Assembly: GCA_002786915.1 (NCBI GenBank)
Contig: PCUV01000094.1
Coordinates: 30,264-94,263 of the forward strand
DNA length: 64,000 nt
DNA from: Comamonadaceae bacterium CG12_big_fil_rev_8_21_14_0_65_59_15
GTDB taxonomy: Bacteria > Pseudomonadota > Gammaproteobacteria > Burkholderiales > Burkholderiaceae_C
Direction: 5' to 3'
Position 1 is the stretch's first letter. Every line of letters starts with the position of its first letter. The position numbers and the translations under genes are program-made. The notes beneath the pieces were generated by a model that searched no databases, was not told the origin of the DNA, and saw only the letters and a program-made list of their open reading frames with translations. Positions 49,863 through 59,942 of the stretch are shown piece by piece.

Positions 49863-51131
49863 TCAGGCGGCTGCCTGCTCCAGCTTGAAGGCTTTGTGCA
49901 GCGCCTTCACGGCCAGTTCCATGTATTTCTCATCAATCACCACCGAGGTCTTGATTTCGCTGGTGGAAATCATCTGGATGTTGATGCCCTCTTCGCTGAG
50001 CACACGGAACATGGTGCTGGCCACACCCACGTGGCTGCGCATGCCGATGCCGACGATCGATACCTTACAAATCTTGGTGTCGCCCACCACCTCTTGTGCG
50101 CCCAGCTTGGGTAGCACCTGGGTCTTGAGCAAATCCATGGTCTTGGCGTAGTCACCGTGGTTGACGGTAAAGCTGAAGTCGGTGCTACCGCCCTTGCTGA
50201 TGTTCTGGATGATCATGTCCACTTCGACATTGGCGTCGGCCACGGCGCCCAGAATCTGGTACGCAATACCGGGCTTGTCGGGCACGCCCAGCACTGAAAT
50301 TTTGGTCTCGTCGCGGCTGAACGCGATGCCTGAAACGATGGCTTGCTCCATGTTTTCGTCTTCCTCAAAAGTGATCAGGGTGCCAGACTTGGCCTCTTCA
50401 TTGATGTCAATGTCCCACGGCGTGAAGCTAGAAAGCACACGCAGCTTGACCTTGTACTTACCAGCAAATTCAACCGAACGGATTTGCAGCACCTTGGAGC
50501 CCATGGAGGCCATTTCCAGCATTTCTTCAAAGCTGACGGTGGATAGGCGCCGAGCCTCGGGTACGATGCGCGGGTCGGTGGTATAGACCCCATCGACGTC
50601 GGTGTAGATCAGGCATTCGTCGGCCTTCATGGCTGCGGCCACCGCCACCGCCGAGGTGTCGGAGCCACCGCGCCCGAGCGTGGTGATGTGACCCTGGTCG
50701 TCAATGCCCTGAAAACCGGTCACGATCACCACCTTGCCCAGCGCCAGGTCGCCGCGCACGCGCGCGTCGTCAATGGATTCAATGCGCGCCTTGGTGTAGG
50801 CGCTGTCGGTGCGGATCGGTACTTGCCAGCCGGTGTAGCTGACAGCCTCCAGACCCAGCGCCTGCAAGGCAATGGCCAGTAGCGCGCTGGAGGCCTGCTC
50901 ACCAGTGGCTGCGAGCATGTCCAGTTCCCGGTAATACGCATCGGTTGGCTGACCCGGCGCCAGCTCTTTGGCCAGCGCCAGCAGGCGGTTGGTTTCACCG
51001 CTCATGGCGCTGGGCACCACCACCATCTGGTGGCCGGCACGCGCCCATTTGGCCACGCGCTTGGCGACATTGCTGATGCGCTCGGTCGAGCCCATCGACG
51101 TGCCGCCGTATTTATGAACAATCAGGGACAT
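49863..51131 (-). CDS. lysC: Aspartate kinase
   Basis: MSLIVHKYGGTSMGSTERI; ACT domains with KISVLGVPDKPGIAYQILGAV. Confidence 0.95.
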   Translation of the reverse strand: MSLIVHKYGGTSMGSTERISNVAKRVAKWARAGHQMVVVPSAMSGETNRLLALAKELAPGQPTDAYYRELDMLAATGEQASSALLAIALQALGLEAVSYTGWQVPIRTDSAYTKARIESIDDARVRGDLALGKVVIVTGFQGIDDQGHITTLGRGGSDTSAVAVAAAMKADECLIYTDVDGVYTTDPRIVPEARRLSTVSFEEMLEMASMGSKVLQIRSVEFAGKYKVKLRVLSSFTPWDIDINEEAKSGTLITFEEDENMEQAIVSGIAFSRDETKISVLGVPDKPGIAYQILGAVADANVEVDMIIQNISKGGSTDFSFTVNHGDYAKTMDLLKTQVLPKLGAQEVVGDTKICKVSIVGIGMRSHVGVASTMFRVLSEEGINIQMISTSEIKTSVVIDEKYMELAVKALHKAFKLEQAAA

Positions 51132-51182
51132 AAAAAGAGAGAGGTAAGACGTTTAAGAGGCCAGGGACATTCTTGGAAATCC

Positions 51183-52133
51183 CTAGGGATTGTACCAATG
51201 CAGGCAGTCGCCTCGGCGTTCGCAAAAACCGTTGGCAACCTTCAGATGCAGCGCATGGCCGCGTGTGCTGCAAGCGTCAATCTGACGCATCAACTCGTCG
51301 AGTTGCGCGCGGGTGGGGGCCACCTGAAAGCGACTGCGCAACCAGTGCCGCAACAGATTGGCCAGCCGCGGCCGACTTAGCACCTGTAGGGCGCGGATCA
51401 GCGGTGGGGCACCCACCTGCTGCAAATCCTGCGCCGCCACTTCGTCTAGCAACGCCTGCGCCTGCGCCGCGTGCGCTGCACTGCGCGCAAAGGTATCAAG
51501 CGCCTGGGGGAAGCCTTCGACCAGCACCGGCATCACGCGCGCGCGGATGCGGTTGCGCGTGAAGCGCTTGTCGCTGTTGCTGGGGTCATCCACCCAGTCC
51601 ACGCCTTGCGCAACCAGCCATTGGCGAATATCGGAACCGCTGACCTGCAACAACGGCCGGTGGTAATCGATGCCACCACGACGCCAATAAGCTGGCATGG
51701 CACTCAGGCCAGGCAACCCGGCGCCACGGCTCAATGCCAACAGCATGGTTTCCACCTGGTCGTCAGCATGCTGCGCAATCGCGATGGACTGAAAGCCATG
51801 TTGCCCGCCGTTTGATTGGGCCAGCGTCTCAAAAGCCTGATAGCGTGCACGACGTGCTGCGTCTTCCGGGCTCTGCCCCAACGCGTGGTGCGCATCCACC
51901 CGCTGCACTGAAAGCGGCACCGACAACGCATCACACACTCGTTGGCAATGGCGCGCAAAATCATCGGCGGCTTCCTGCAAGCCATGATGCACGTGGATGG
52001 CGCTGACCTGCCCCGGCAACTTTTGCACACACGCCAGTAGCAGCGCGGTGGAATCCGCGCCGCCGCTGAACGCCACTGCCAGCGGCAAGGCGGGCTCAAA
52101 TGCCGCCACGGCCTGAGAAAAAGGCTGTGTCAC
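51183..52133 (-). CDS. tilS: tRNA(Ile)-lysidine synthase
   Basis: LAVAFSGGADSTALLLACV; IAQHADDQVETMLLALSRGAGLPGLSAM. Confidence 0.93.
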   Translation of the reverse strand: MTQPFSQAVAAFEPALPLAVAFSGGADSTALLLACVQKLPGQVSAIHVHHGLQEAADDFARHCQRVCDALSVPLSVQRVDAHHALGQSPEDAARRARYQAFETLAQSNGGQHGFQSIAIAQHADDQVETMLLALSRGAGLPGLSAMPAYWRRGGIDYHRPLLQVSGSDIRQWLVAQGVDWVDDPSNSDKRFTRNRIRARVMPVLVEGFPQALDTFARSAAHAAQAQALLDEVAAQDLQQVGAPPLIRALQVLSRPRLANLLRHWLRSRFQVAPTRAQLDELMRQIDACSTRGHALHLKVANGFCERRGDCLHWYNP

Positions 52134-52155
52134 GACGCCGCCGCAGTTTCAAGAA

Positions 52156-52193
52156 AAATAATTGGAATCTGACCCCAATTATTCCAATTATTT
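52156..52193. repeat. AT-rich 13-bp-stem hairpin overlapping accA 3' end, REP/RAYT-like motif
   Basis: AAATAATTGGAAT (52156-52168) / ATTCCAATTATTT (52181-52193), loop CTGACCCCAATT. Confidence 0.7.
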
Positions 52194-53162
52194 GACGGCT
52201 TTGGTATCGGTGAAGCGGCCGTAGCTTTGCAGACGCTCAAAGCGGCGTTCGAGCAGCTCTTTCACCTTCAGGTCGCTCACCTGGCGGAAGGCATCGTTAA
52301 GCGCGCGCTTGAGGAAAGTGGCCATCTGCTTGGGGTCGCGGTGCGCGCCGCCCACCGGCTCGTTGACGATCTTGTCGATCACGCCCAGCGCCTTCAGGCG
52401 GTGCGCGGTGATGCCCAATGCGTCGGCAGCTTCCTGCGCTTTGTCGGAGGTTTTCCAGAGAATCGAGGCGCAACCTTCGGGGCTGATCACCGAGTAAATC
52501 GAATACTGCAGCATCAGCAGCTGATCGCCCACCGAAATCGCCAGTGCGCCACCCGAGCCGCCTTCACCAATGATAGTGACAATGATCGGCACTTCGAGCT
52601 GCGCCATCTCGAAAATATTGCGCCCAATGGCTTCTGCCTGACCGCGCTCTTCGGCGTCGATACCCGGGTAAGCACCGGGTGTGTCAACAAAAGTAAACAC
52701 CGGAAGCTTGAATTTTTCAGCGGTCTTCATCAGGCGCAGCGCCTTGCGGTAACCCTCGGGCTTGCTCATGCCGAAGTTGCGCAGGCCGCGCTCTTTGGTG
52801 TCGCGCCCTTTTTGCTGACCAATCACCATGCACGGCGTGCCGTTGAAGCGCGCCAATCCGCCGATGATGCTCAGGTCGTCGGCAAAATGCCGGTCACCGT
52901 GCAGTTCAACAAAGTGGGTAAAAATTTCGTTGACGTAGTCCAGCGTGTAGGGACGTTCGGCATGGCGCGCAATCTTGGTGATTTGCCACGGTGTCAGGTC
53001 ACTGTAGATGTCTTTGGTGAGCTGCTGGCTTTTTTTGGCCAACTGATTGATTTCGGCCGAGATATCCACTGCCGATTCGGTCTGCACATAGCGCAGTTCT
53101 TCAATCTTGTTTTCCAGCTCGGCAATCGGGGTTTCAAAGTCGAGAAAGGTTTTCTTGGCCAT
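52188..53162 (-). CDS. accA: Acetyl-CoA carboxylase carboxyltransferase subunit alpha
   Basis: [63 protein letters not shown]. Confidence 0.96.
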   Translation of the reverse strand: MAKKTFLDFETPIAELENKIEELRYVQTESAVDISAEINQLAKKSQQLTKDIYSDLTPWQITKIARHAERPYTLDYVNEIFTHFVELHGDRHFADDLSIIGGLARFNGTPCMVIGQQKGRDTKERGLRNFGMSKPEGYRKALRLMKTAEKFKLPVFTFVDTPGAYPGIDAEERGQAEAIGRNIFEMAQLEVPIIVTIIGEGGSGGALAISVGDQLLMLQYSIYSVISPEGCASILWKTSDKAQEAADALGITAHRLKALGVIDKIVNEPVGGAHRDPKQMATFLKRALNDAFRQVSDLKVKELLERRFERLQSYGRFTDTKAVK

Positions 53163-53172
53163 CAGGGCTCCT

Positions 53173-53290
53173 GTTTAACGTGAAAAACGCCGCACTTCGC
53201 CATTGACGCCTGCGCGGGAATGACTGGAATGCGCGCGGTAATCACGGGTCAATTTCATCATTGGGGGCGGCTGCGCCGACACGGCAGTTA
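53173..53290. repeat. REP-like interspersed repeat, copy 2 (partly degraded palindrome)
   Basis: TTTAACGTGAAAAACGCCGCACTTCGCCATT...GCGGGAATGAC...GGGTCAATTTCATCATTGGGGGCGGCTG...GGCAGTTAG aligns with 12128-12224. Confidence 0.65.
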
Positions 53291-53950
53291 GTAAGCCACC
53301 GGTAGCGGGTCCAACGAGCGCCAAATATACCAAGTCGCAACGGTACGGTAAGGATCCCAAGCCTGCGCCACCTCGCGTGCGTCGCTACGGCTGACCACGT
53401 CGCCCGAAAAATAGCACTGGCTGATGCCGTTGATCAGGCCCACATCGTCCAGCGGCAGCACGTTGGGGCGCATCAGGTGAAAAATCAAAAACATCTCGGC
53501 GGTCCAGCGGCCAATACCGCGGATCGCCACCAGTTCGGCAATGATCGCCTCGTCATCCATGCGCGACCAGTCGTCCACATGCACGCGCGCGCCATCAAAA
53601 TGCAGCGCCAGGTCCACCAGGTATTCCACCTTGCGCGCGCTCAAGCCCGCAGCGCGCATGTCGTCAATTTTCAGGCGCAACACCTGCTGGGGTGTCAGCG
53701 CCTGCGGCAATCTGGCAAAGCGGTCCCAGATGGTTTGCGCCGCCTTGACGGAAATCTGTTGCCCCACCACGCTGCGCGCCAGCGTTACAAACGCGTCACC
53801 ACGGCTTTGCAGGCACGCTGCGCCAAAGCGCGGAATCAAGCGCTTCATGACACGGTCTTTCTTCATCAGGTGCTTGCACGCGTCCGTCCAATAGGCTGGT
53901 GCTGTCAGCAAAGGCGCTGCACTTTCAGTAGCTTTAAGCGCTTGATTCAT
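53288..53950 (-). CDS. AlkA-like DNA-3-methyladenine glycosylase (HhH-GPD)
   Basis: VGQQISVKAAQTIWDRFARL; HhH-GPD ELVAIRGIGRWTAEMFLIFHLMRPNVLPLDDVGL. Confidence 0.9.
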   Translation of the reverse strand: MNQALKATESAAPLLTAPAYWTDACKHLMKKDRVMKRLIPRFGAACLQSRGDAFVTLARSVVGQQISVKAAQTIWDRFARLPQALTPQQVLRLKIDDMRAAGLSARKVEYLVDLALHFDGARVHVDDWSRMDDEAIIAELVAIRGIGRWTAEMFLIFHLMRPNVLPLDDVGLINGISQCYFSGDVVSRSDAREVAQAWDPYRTVATWYIWRSLDPLPVAY

Positions 53951-53979
53951 AAGGGCTGCAAGCCAATTTGATATAAAAC
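53922..53979 (-). repeat. Copy C of ~55-bp palindromic repeat, containing the alkA-like start codon
   Basis: CAGTAGCTTTAAGCGCTTGATTCATAAGGGCTGCAAGCC; coding strand reads A-L-M-N-Q-A-L-K-A-T-E. Confidence 0.65.
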
Positions 53980-53981
53980 GT

Positions 53982-55358
53982 TCACTGCACAGACTCCCAC
54001 GTCGTGCCCACTGCCGTGTCTTTGAGCGCAATGCCGCGCACCAGCAGCTCCTGGCGAATTTGGTCCGCTCGGGCAAAGTTCTTGGCCGCCTTCGCCGCCG
54101 CGCGCTCTGCAATCAGCGCCGCAATGGCAGACTCGTCCAGTCCGGCACCCGCCTGCAAATACGTCTTGGCGTCTTCCTGTAGCAGGCCCAGGCAGCCGCC
54201 CAGCGCCTGCAACAAACCGGCCAGCGCGCCAGAACGTGTGCGATTGACTTCGCCCGCCAAATCAAACAGCACCGCCACCGCTTCGGGCGTGCCAAAGTCT
54301 TCGTCCATGGCAGCTTTGAAGCGCGCTGCGTACAGATTGGTCCAATCAATCGGAGCGCTTTGTGGCGGTACCGCGTCCAGCGTGGTGTACAGGCGGCGCA
54401 AGGCCTGGCGCGCGTCGTCCAGATGCGCGTCGCTGTAATTCAGGGCGCTGCGGTAATGCGCGCGCAGGATGAAAAAGCGCAGCGTTTGAGCGTCGTAGCG
54501 CGCCAGAATTTCGCGGATGGTGAAAAAATTGCCCAGGCTCTTGGACATTTTTTCGTTGTCGCGTGTCACAAACCCGTTATGCATCCACCAGCGCGCCAGC
54601 GGCACCCCATTGGCGCCCTCGCTTTGCGCAATCTCGTTTTCATGGTGCGGAAACTGCAAGTCAGCGCCGCCACCGTGAATATCCACCGTTTGCCCCAACA
54701 ACTCGCCGCACATCGCTGAACACTCAATGTGCCAACCCGGTCGCCCCAGGCCGTAGGCGCTGTCCCACTTGGCGTCCGCCGGCTCCGTGGGCTTGGCCGA
54801 TTTCCAGAGCACAAAATCCAGCGGGTCGGCCTTGCCATCGGCTACCGCCACACGCTCGCCCGCGCGCAATTCGTCCAGCGATTTGCCGCTGAGCTTGCCG
54901 TAGCCGGCAAACTTGCGCACCGCATAGTGCACGTCGCCGTCGCTCCCCTGGTAGGCCAGACCCTTGCCCTGCAAGCGCTCAATCAGCGCCAGCATGGCCG
55001 GCACATGGTCGGTGGCGTGCGGCTCCAGCGTGGGCCGCAACATGCCCAGCGCGTCGGCATCCTGGTGCAGTGCGTCGATCATGCGGCTGGTCAGCGCCCG
55101 GATAGGCTCGCCATTTTCCAGCGCGCGCTTGATGATCTTGTCGTCAATGTCGGTCACGTTGCGCACATGGGTTACCCGGTACCCGCTGGCTTCCAACCAG
55201 CGGCGCACCACGTCAAACGCCATCATCGACCGCGCATGACCCAAATGGCACACGTCGTACACCGTCATGCCGCACACGTACATGCGCACATGCCCGGGTT
55301 CGAGTGAAGAAAACGGCTCGATCTGCCGTGTCAGCGTGTTGAAAATGCGTAAACTCAT
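53982..55358 (-). CDS. cysS: Cysteinyl-tRNA synthetase
   Basis: [59 protein letters not shown]. Confidence 0.96.
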   Translation of the reverse strand: MSLRIFNTLTRQIEPFSSLEPGHVRMYVCGMTVYDVCHLGHARSMMAFDVVRRWLEASGYRVTHVRNVTDIDDKIIKRALENGEPIRALTSRMIDALHQDADALGMLRPTLEPHATDHVPAMLALIERLQGKGLAYQGSDGDVHYAVRKFAGYGKLSGKSLDELRAGERVAVADGKADPLDFVLWKSAKPTEPADAKWDSAYGLGRPGWHIECSAMCGELLGQTVDIHGGGADLQFPHHENEIAQSEGANGVPLARWWMHNGFVTRDNEKMSKSLGNFFTIREILARYDAQTLRFFILRAHYRSALNYSDAHLDDARQALRRLYTTLDAVPPQSAPIDWTNLYAARFKAAMDEDFGTPEAVAVLFDLAGEVNRTRSGALAGLLQALGGCLGLLQEDAKTYLQAGAGLDESAIAALIAERAAAKAAKNFARADQIRQELLVRGIALKDTAVGTTWESVQ

Positions 55359-55545
55359 GGGCCAAATCAGATACGGTGAAGCGGGCCGACTGACGGCCAC
55401 TGAGGTCATCCACGCGACAGGGGCAAGGTGCACGCCGCCGCTTTCGGTAGAACGTACGAAAACCACCCCCTCGGGCTACAATGCGCGCCAGTATAAAGCC
55501 GCGCCACCGCCACCCGTATCCTCCCGTATTTAGCTGCATCAATCC

Positions 55546-56592
55546 ATGAAACTCACCCGTTCTGTTGTTTTAATAGCGTTGCGTCTGATTACCTTAGCGG
55601 CTGCCTGTACTGCCTTGACCAGCCAGGCTGATGGCTATGCTGACATCAGCCAATTGGTGAAAAACAATAAATTTGCCGAGGCCCTGACCCAAGTAGATAG
55701 CCAATTGGTCAGCAAACCCACTGACCCGCAGTTACGTTTTTTAAAAGGCGTGATCCAGCGCAACTTGGGCAAACAAAACGAAGCTGTAGCCACCTTCACC
55801 AAGCTCACCCAAGACTATCCGGAGCTGCCTGAACCGTACAACAACCTGGCCGTGCTGTACGCCAGCCAGGGCCAATATGACAAGGCCCGTGCAGCGCTTG
55901 AAATGGCCATCCGCACCAACCCCAGCTACGCCACGGCGCACGAAAACATGGGCGATGTGTATGCCCGCTTGGCCAGCCAAGCCTACAACAAGGCATTGCA
56001 GCTTGACAGCAGCAATCACGCGTTGCCGCCCAAGCTGGCGTTGATTCGTGAAGTGTTCAAACCTAATTTAGCCAACCCCAAGCCAGCTGCGGTCAGCAGC
56101 ACGGCGACGGCGACCGTCACACCAGCACCGGCAACACCCGTGACCGTTAACAAACCCGCGCCGACATCGTCGGCGACGCCAGCCAAACCTGTAACGGCCA
56201 TATCAGCACCGGTCGCAGTGGCTAAACCAATACCGACACCACTCGAGTCAGATGCCAGCAAAGAGGTTGAAGCTGCCGTCATGGCCTGGGCACAGGCCTG
56301 GTCTGACAAAAACATGGAAACCTATTTGGCTGCCTACAGCCGCAACTTTGCCACCCCCAACAATCAACCGCGCAGTGCCTGGGAAAAAGACCGTCGTGAT
56401 CGCATTACTGGCAAGTCACGTATCAGCGTCAAAGTGTCTGAGCTTCGCATCCAGGTCACTGGCAATGAAGCGATCGCCAAGTTCCGCCAAAGCTACAAGG
56501 GGGGCAAATTGTCAGTATCAAGCAGCAAAACCCTCCAGCTAAAAAAACAGGGTTCGCATTGGCTGATCAGTCGGGAATCCACTGGAAGCTAA
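55546..56592 (+). CDS. TPR protein with C-terminal NTF2/Cds6-like domain
   Basis: TPR-like PEPYNNLAVLYASQGQYDKARAALEMAI; C-terminal MAWAQAWSDKNMETYLAAYSRNF...HWLISRES. Confidence 0.8.
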   Translation: MKLTRSVVLIALRLITLAAACTALTSQADGYADISQLVKNNKFAEALTQVDSQLVSKPTDPQLRFLKGVIQRNLGKQNEAVATFTKLTQDYPELPEPYNNLAVLYASQGQYDKARAALEMAIRTNPSYATAHENMGDVYARLASQAYNKALQLDSSNHALPPKLALIREVFKPNLANPKPAAVSSTATATVTPAPATPVTVNKPAPTSSATPAKPVTAISAPVAVAKPIPTPLESDASKEVEAAVMAWAQAWSDKNMETYLAAYSRNFATPNNQPRSAWEKDRRDRITGKSRISVKVSELRIQVTGNEAIAKFRQSYKGGKLSVSSSKTLQLKKQGSHWLISRESTGS

Positions 56593-56644
56593 GGGTGTTG
56601 ACTTTTGTAGTTTGGGTTGTCGTCCCATTTTGTTGTTAGCACGC

Positions 56645-57925
56645 ATGCCTCGTTTGATACAAAACCTGCTGACCTTTGGACTGCTGGCATTCAGCCTGGG
56701 GCTTGGTACCGGCCAGGCTTGGGGCAAATCAGCTCAACATGGAAAAATTTCCCACCACGTGAAGGCGACCAAAGCAGCGGCCAAACCCGTGCGCCATGTC
56801 ACATTCAATGGGCCGAATGCAGGTTTGGCTGAGGCACGCCTGATCGAGATTTACCAGCTGATCGGCAAAGCGGATACGGCGCGCGCCTTGCTCAAAGCCG
56901 AGCAACTCGTTACAGAGTTCCCGACTTTTGCTCTGGCTCAGTTGGTGTATGGCGACTTGTTGTCGGCGCGCAGTCGCCCGCTCAACCGGTTTGGTGATGT
57001 CCCGGCGGAGCAACTGAAAAACGTCAGCAGCGCCTTGAATGAGCTTCAAGATGAATCGCGCATGCGGCTCAAAGCCCTGCGCGAGCGGCCACCCGCAGGC
57101 ATGGTGCCGGCAGAATTTGTGCAGCTTTCGCGCTATAACAAACACGCTATTGCCGTTGATGCCGACCGCTCGCGTCTGTATTTGTTTGAGAACCGGGGCA
57201 ATGGACTCAGTCTGGTGGCCGACTACTACATCTCAGTGGGGAAATTGGGCATTGAAAAAATGGTGGAAGGTGATCAGCGCACGCCGTTAGGCATTTATTT
57301 CGTCACCAGCAAACTTGATGCGAAAAACCTGAAAGATTTTTACGGCGCTGGTGCGCTGCCCATCAATTACCCGAATGAGCTCGACCTCAAACGCGGCAAA
57401 ACCGGTGGTGGTATCTGGTTGCATGGCTCGCCCCCCGGCGAATTTTCGCGCCGTCCGTTGGCCAGCGACGGCTGTGTGGCACTGGCCAACCCGGATCTGG
57501 AACAAATCATGCGCACGGTGGAAGTCCGCTCCACGCCAGTGCTGATCTCGCGCAGCCTCAAGTGGGTGCCGCCGCAAAGTATGCAACCCCGTTTTCAGGA
57601 GTTCAAAACCCATTTGGATGCCTGGCTCAAGGCCAAATCCGCAGGGGACGTCAACCAGTTCAGCCAGTTTTACGCGCCCGACTTCAACAACGGGAAGACC
57701 TTGACCGAGTGGCTACCCAAGCTGCGCAACCAAGTGGCAGCGGTGCAGGGGCGCCAACTGGCCATCAAAGACCTGTCGCTGTTGCATTGGGTCGATACCA
57801 GCGAAACCATGGTGGTCACTTTTGGTGAAGTGGCGGCCGGCCAACGCAGTGGCAGCACCCTGCGCCAATACTGGAGTCGGCAGCAGAATCAATGGAAAAT
57901 TATTCACGAAGGAGTGATCGGATGA
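56645..57925 (+). CDS. L,D-transpeptidase (YkuD) with C-terminal NTF2/Cds6-like domain
   Basis: GGGIWLHGSPPGEFSRRPLASDGCVALANPDL (HG...SDGCV); C-terminal LDAWLKAKSAGDVNQFSQFYAPDF...QWKIIHEG. Confidence 0.88.
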   Translation: MPRLIQNLLTFGLLAFSLGLGTGQAWGKSAQHGKISHHVKATKAAAKPVRHVTFNGPNAGLAEARLIEIYQLIGKADTARALLKAEQLVTEFPTFALAQLVYGDLLSARSRPLNRFGDVPAEQLKNVSSALNELQDESRMRLKALRERPPAGMVPAEFVQLSRYNKHAIAVDADRSRLYLFENRGNGLSLVADYYISVGKLGIEKMVEGDQRTPLGIYFVTSKLDAKNLKDFYGAGALPINYPNELDLKRGKTGGGIWLHGSPPGEFSRRPLASDGCVALANPDLEQIMRTVEVRSTPVLISRSLKWVPPQSMQPRFQEFKTHLDAWLKAKSAGDVNQFSQFYAPDFNNGKTLTEWLPKLRNQVAAVQGRQLAIKDLSLLHWVDTSETMVVTFGEVAAGQRSGSTLRQYWSRQQNQWKIIHEGVIG

Positions 57926-58608
57926 ACAACAAGTCATTGACCAGAGTGGCGCGCACTTCGATTGCGTGTGTGGCTCTTTATAGCGTCTTAACCTTGGCGC
58001 TGGCAGAAGAGCTTCGCCAGGTCAAACTGACCACCAGTATGGGCGACATCGTGGTTGAGCTGTACTCTGAGAAAGCGCCCAAGACGGTGGCCAACTTTTT
58101 GCAGTATGTGAAAGACAAGCACTATGACGGCACCATCTTTCACCGTGTGATTGGCAACTTCATGATCCAGGGCGGCGGTTTTGACGCCAACTATGTGCAA
58201 AAGCCAACGCGCGCGCCGGTTGAGCACGAAGGCCGACAGGCGCTTGAAAAAGGCGGCCCGCGCAACGTGCCCGGCACGCTGGCCATGGCGCGCACCAGCG
58301 ATCCACAGTCGGCCACGGCTCAGTTTTTCATCAACGTCAAGGCCAACGGCTTTCTAGACCCCGTGCTGATTCCACCCGGTGACCCGGTGCCCGAGTTTCA
58401 GTACCAGGGCGAAACCTACCGCAATGTGCCGCGCGCAGAGTTGTTGAACGCCAACAAGCTGTTTGGCTACACCGTGTTTGGCCGCGTCATCTCCGGCATG
58501 GACGTGGTCGAAAAAATCAAGTCCACCCCCACGGGCTCGGGCGGTCCCTTTCCCACCGACGTTCCCAAGACAGCCGTACTCATCCAATCCGCAACTCTGG
58601 TGAAATAA
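57922..58608 (+). CDS. ppiA: Periplasmic cyclophilin-type peptidyl-prolyl isomerase
   Basis: Signal peptide; [34 protein letters not shown]. Confidence 0.9.
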   Translation: MNNKSLTRVARTSIACVALYSVLTLALAEELRQVKLTTSMGDIVVELYSEKAPKTVANFLQYVKDKHYDGTIFHRVIGNFMIQGGGFDANYVQKPTRAPVEHEGRQALEKGGPRNVPGTLAMARTSDPQSATAQFFINVKANGFLDPVLIPPGDPVPEFQYQGETYRNVPRAELLNANKLFGYTVFGRVISGMDVVEKIKSTPTGSGGPFPTDVPKTAVLIQSATLVK

Positions 58609-58611
58609 ATC

Positions 58612-59118
58612 ATGAGCAACCCACAAGTCGAACTGCATATTGCCAACTACGGCACCATCACGCTGGAGCTTGATCAGGACAAGGCCCCCAAGTCGGTGGC
58701 CAACTTTTTGAGCTACGTGAACAAGGGGCATTACAACAACACGATTTTTCACCGTGTCATTCCCAACTTCATGATCCAGGGTGGCGGCATGGAACCCGGC
58801 ATGGGTCAAAAAAGTACCGACACACCGATCACCAACGAAGCCAACAACGGTCTGAAAAATGTCAAATACAGCGTGGCCATGGCGCGCACCGGTGACCCAC
58901 ATTCGGCCACCGCGCAGTTCTTCATCAACGTCACCGACAACAGTTTCCTGAACCACACGGCACCGAGCCAGCAGGGTTGGGGCTACGCGGTGTTTGGCAA
59001 AGTGGTGGTCGGCACCGACGTGGTGGACAAGATCAAGGGCGTCAAAACCGGTCGCAAGGGTTACCACGACGACGTGCCGGTCGAAGACGTGGTGATTGAA
59101 AAGGCGGTTGCCCTCTGA
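58612..59118 (+). CDS. ppiB: Cytoplasmic cyclophilin-type peptidyl-prolyl isomerase
   Basis: [53 protein letters not shown]. Confidence 0.93.
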   Translation: MSNPQVELHIANYGTITLELDQDKAPKSVANFLSYVNKGHYNNTIFHRVIPNFMIQGGGMEPGMGQKSTDTPITNEANNGLKNVKYSVAMARTGDPHSATAQFFINVTDNSFLNHTAPSQQGWGYAVFGKVVVGTDVVDKIKGVKTGRKGYHDDVPVEDVVIEKAVAL

Positions 59119-59942
59119 AACGTACCTGCCGGCAGACGCCTGAGCTGAAGGCACCGGCGCACTGGCGCTGCGTTGATTTCATTTCAGACCTGCACCTGCA
59201 AGCCAGCCAGCCCAAGACTTTTCAGGCTTGGCAACGCTATCTGGCGCACACCCCAGCCGACGCGGTGTTAATCCTGGGTGACCTGTTTGAGGTCTGGGTG
59301 GGCGACGACACCGTTGCCCTGCAAGGTGCAGCGGGGGCCAACGATGCCCCGTGCTTTGAGCTGCAATGCCAGCGGGTACTGGCACAAGCGTCGCAACGCC
59401 TGGCGCTGTACTTTATGCACGGCAACCGCGACTTTCTATTGGGCTCGACGTTTGCCAGCGCCTGCAGCATGACGTTGCTGGACGACCCCACCGTGCTGGT
59501 GTTTGACGCGCAGCGCTGGCTGCTGTCGCACGGCGATGCACTGTGCCTGGACGATACCGACTACCAGCAGTTCCGCGCCCTGGTGCGCTCTGCGTCGTGG
59601 CAACAAGACTTTCTGGCCCAGTCGCTTTCGCAACGCCAGGCCGTGGCGCGTGATTTGCGTGCGCAAAGCCGGGCCCGCAAAGCCAGCGGTGCAGCTTATG
59701 CCGATGTGGACCGCAGCGCTGCGCTGCACTGGCTGCAAGAATACGATGCCACCACGCTGATCCACGGCCACACCCATTTGCCGGCCGACCACACGCTGCA
59801 CAGCGCCGATGGTCACACGTACCAGCGCCGCGTGCTCAGCGACTGGGACGCCAGCGCCCTGCCGCCGAGGCTACAGGTGCTGCGGCTGCAGCGCGCACAG
59901 GCACCGCAGCGCATCAACCTGACGACGTCAAGGCTTGAGTAA
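59115..59942 (+). CDS. lpxH: UDP-2,3-diacylglucosamine diphosphatase; non-ATG start inferred at CTG 59115
   Basis: Frame upstream of the called GTG (59265) reads [69 protein letters not shown] and GDLFE are essential metal motifs; [19 protein letters not shown]-like [11 protein letters not shown]. Confidence 0.85.
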   Translation: MKRTCRQTPELKAPAHWRCVDFISDLHLQASQPKTFQAWQRYLAHTPADAVLILGDLFEVWVGDDTVALQGAAGANDAPCFELQCQRVLAQASQRLALYFMHGNRDFLLGSTFASACSMTLLDDPTVLVFDAQRWLLSHGDALCLDDTDYQQFRALVRSASWQQDFLAQSLSQRQAVARDLRAQSRARKASGAAYADVDRSAALHWLQEYDATTLIHGHTHLPADHTLHSADGHTYQRRVLSDWDASALPPRLQVLRLQRAQAPQRINLTTSRLE

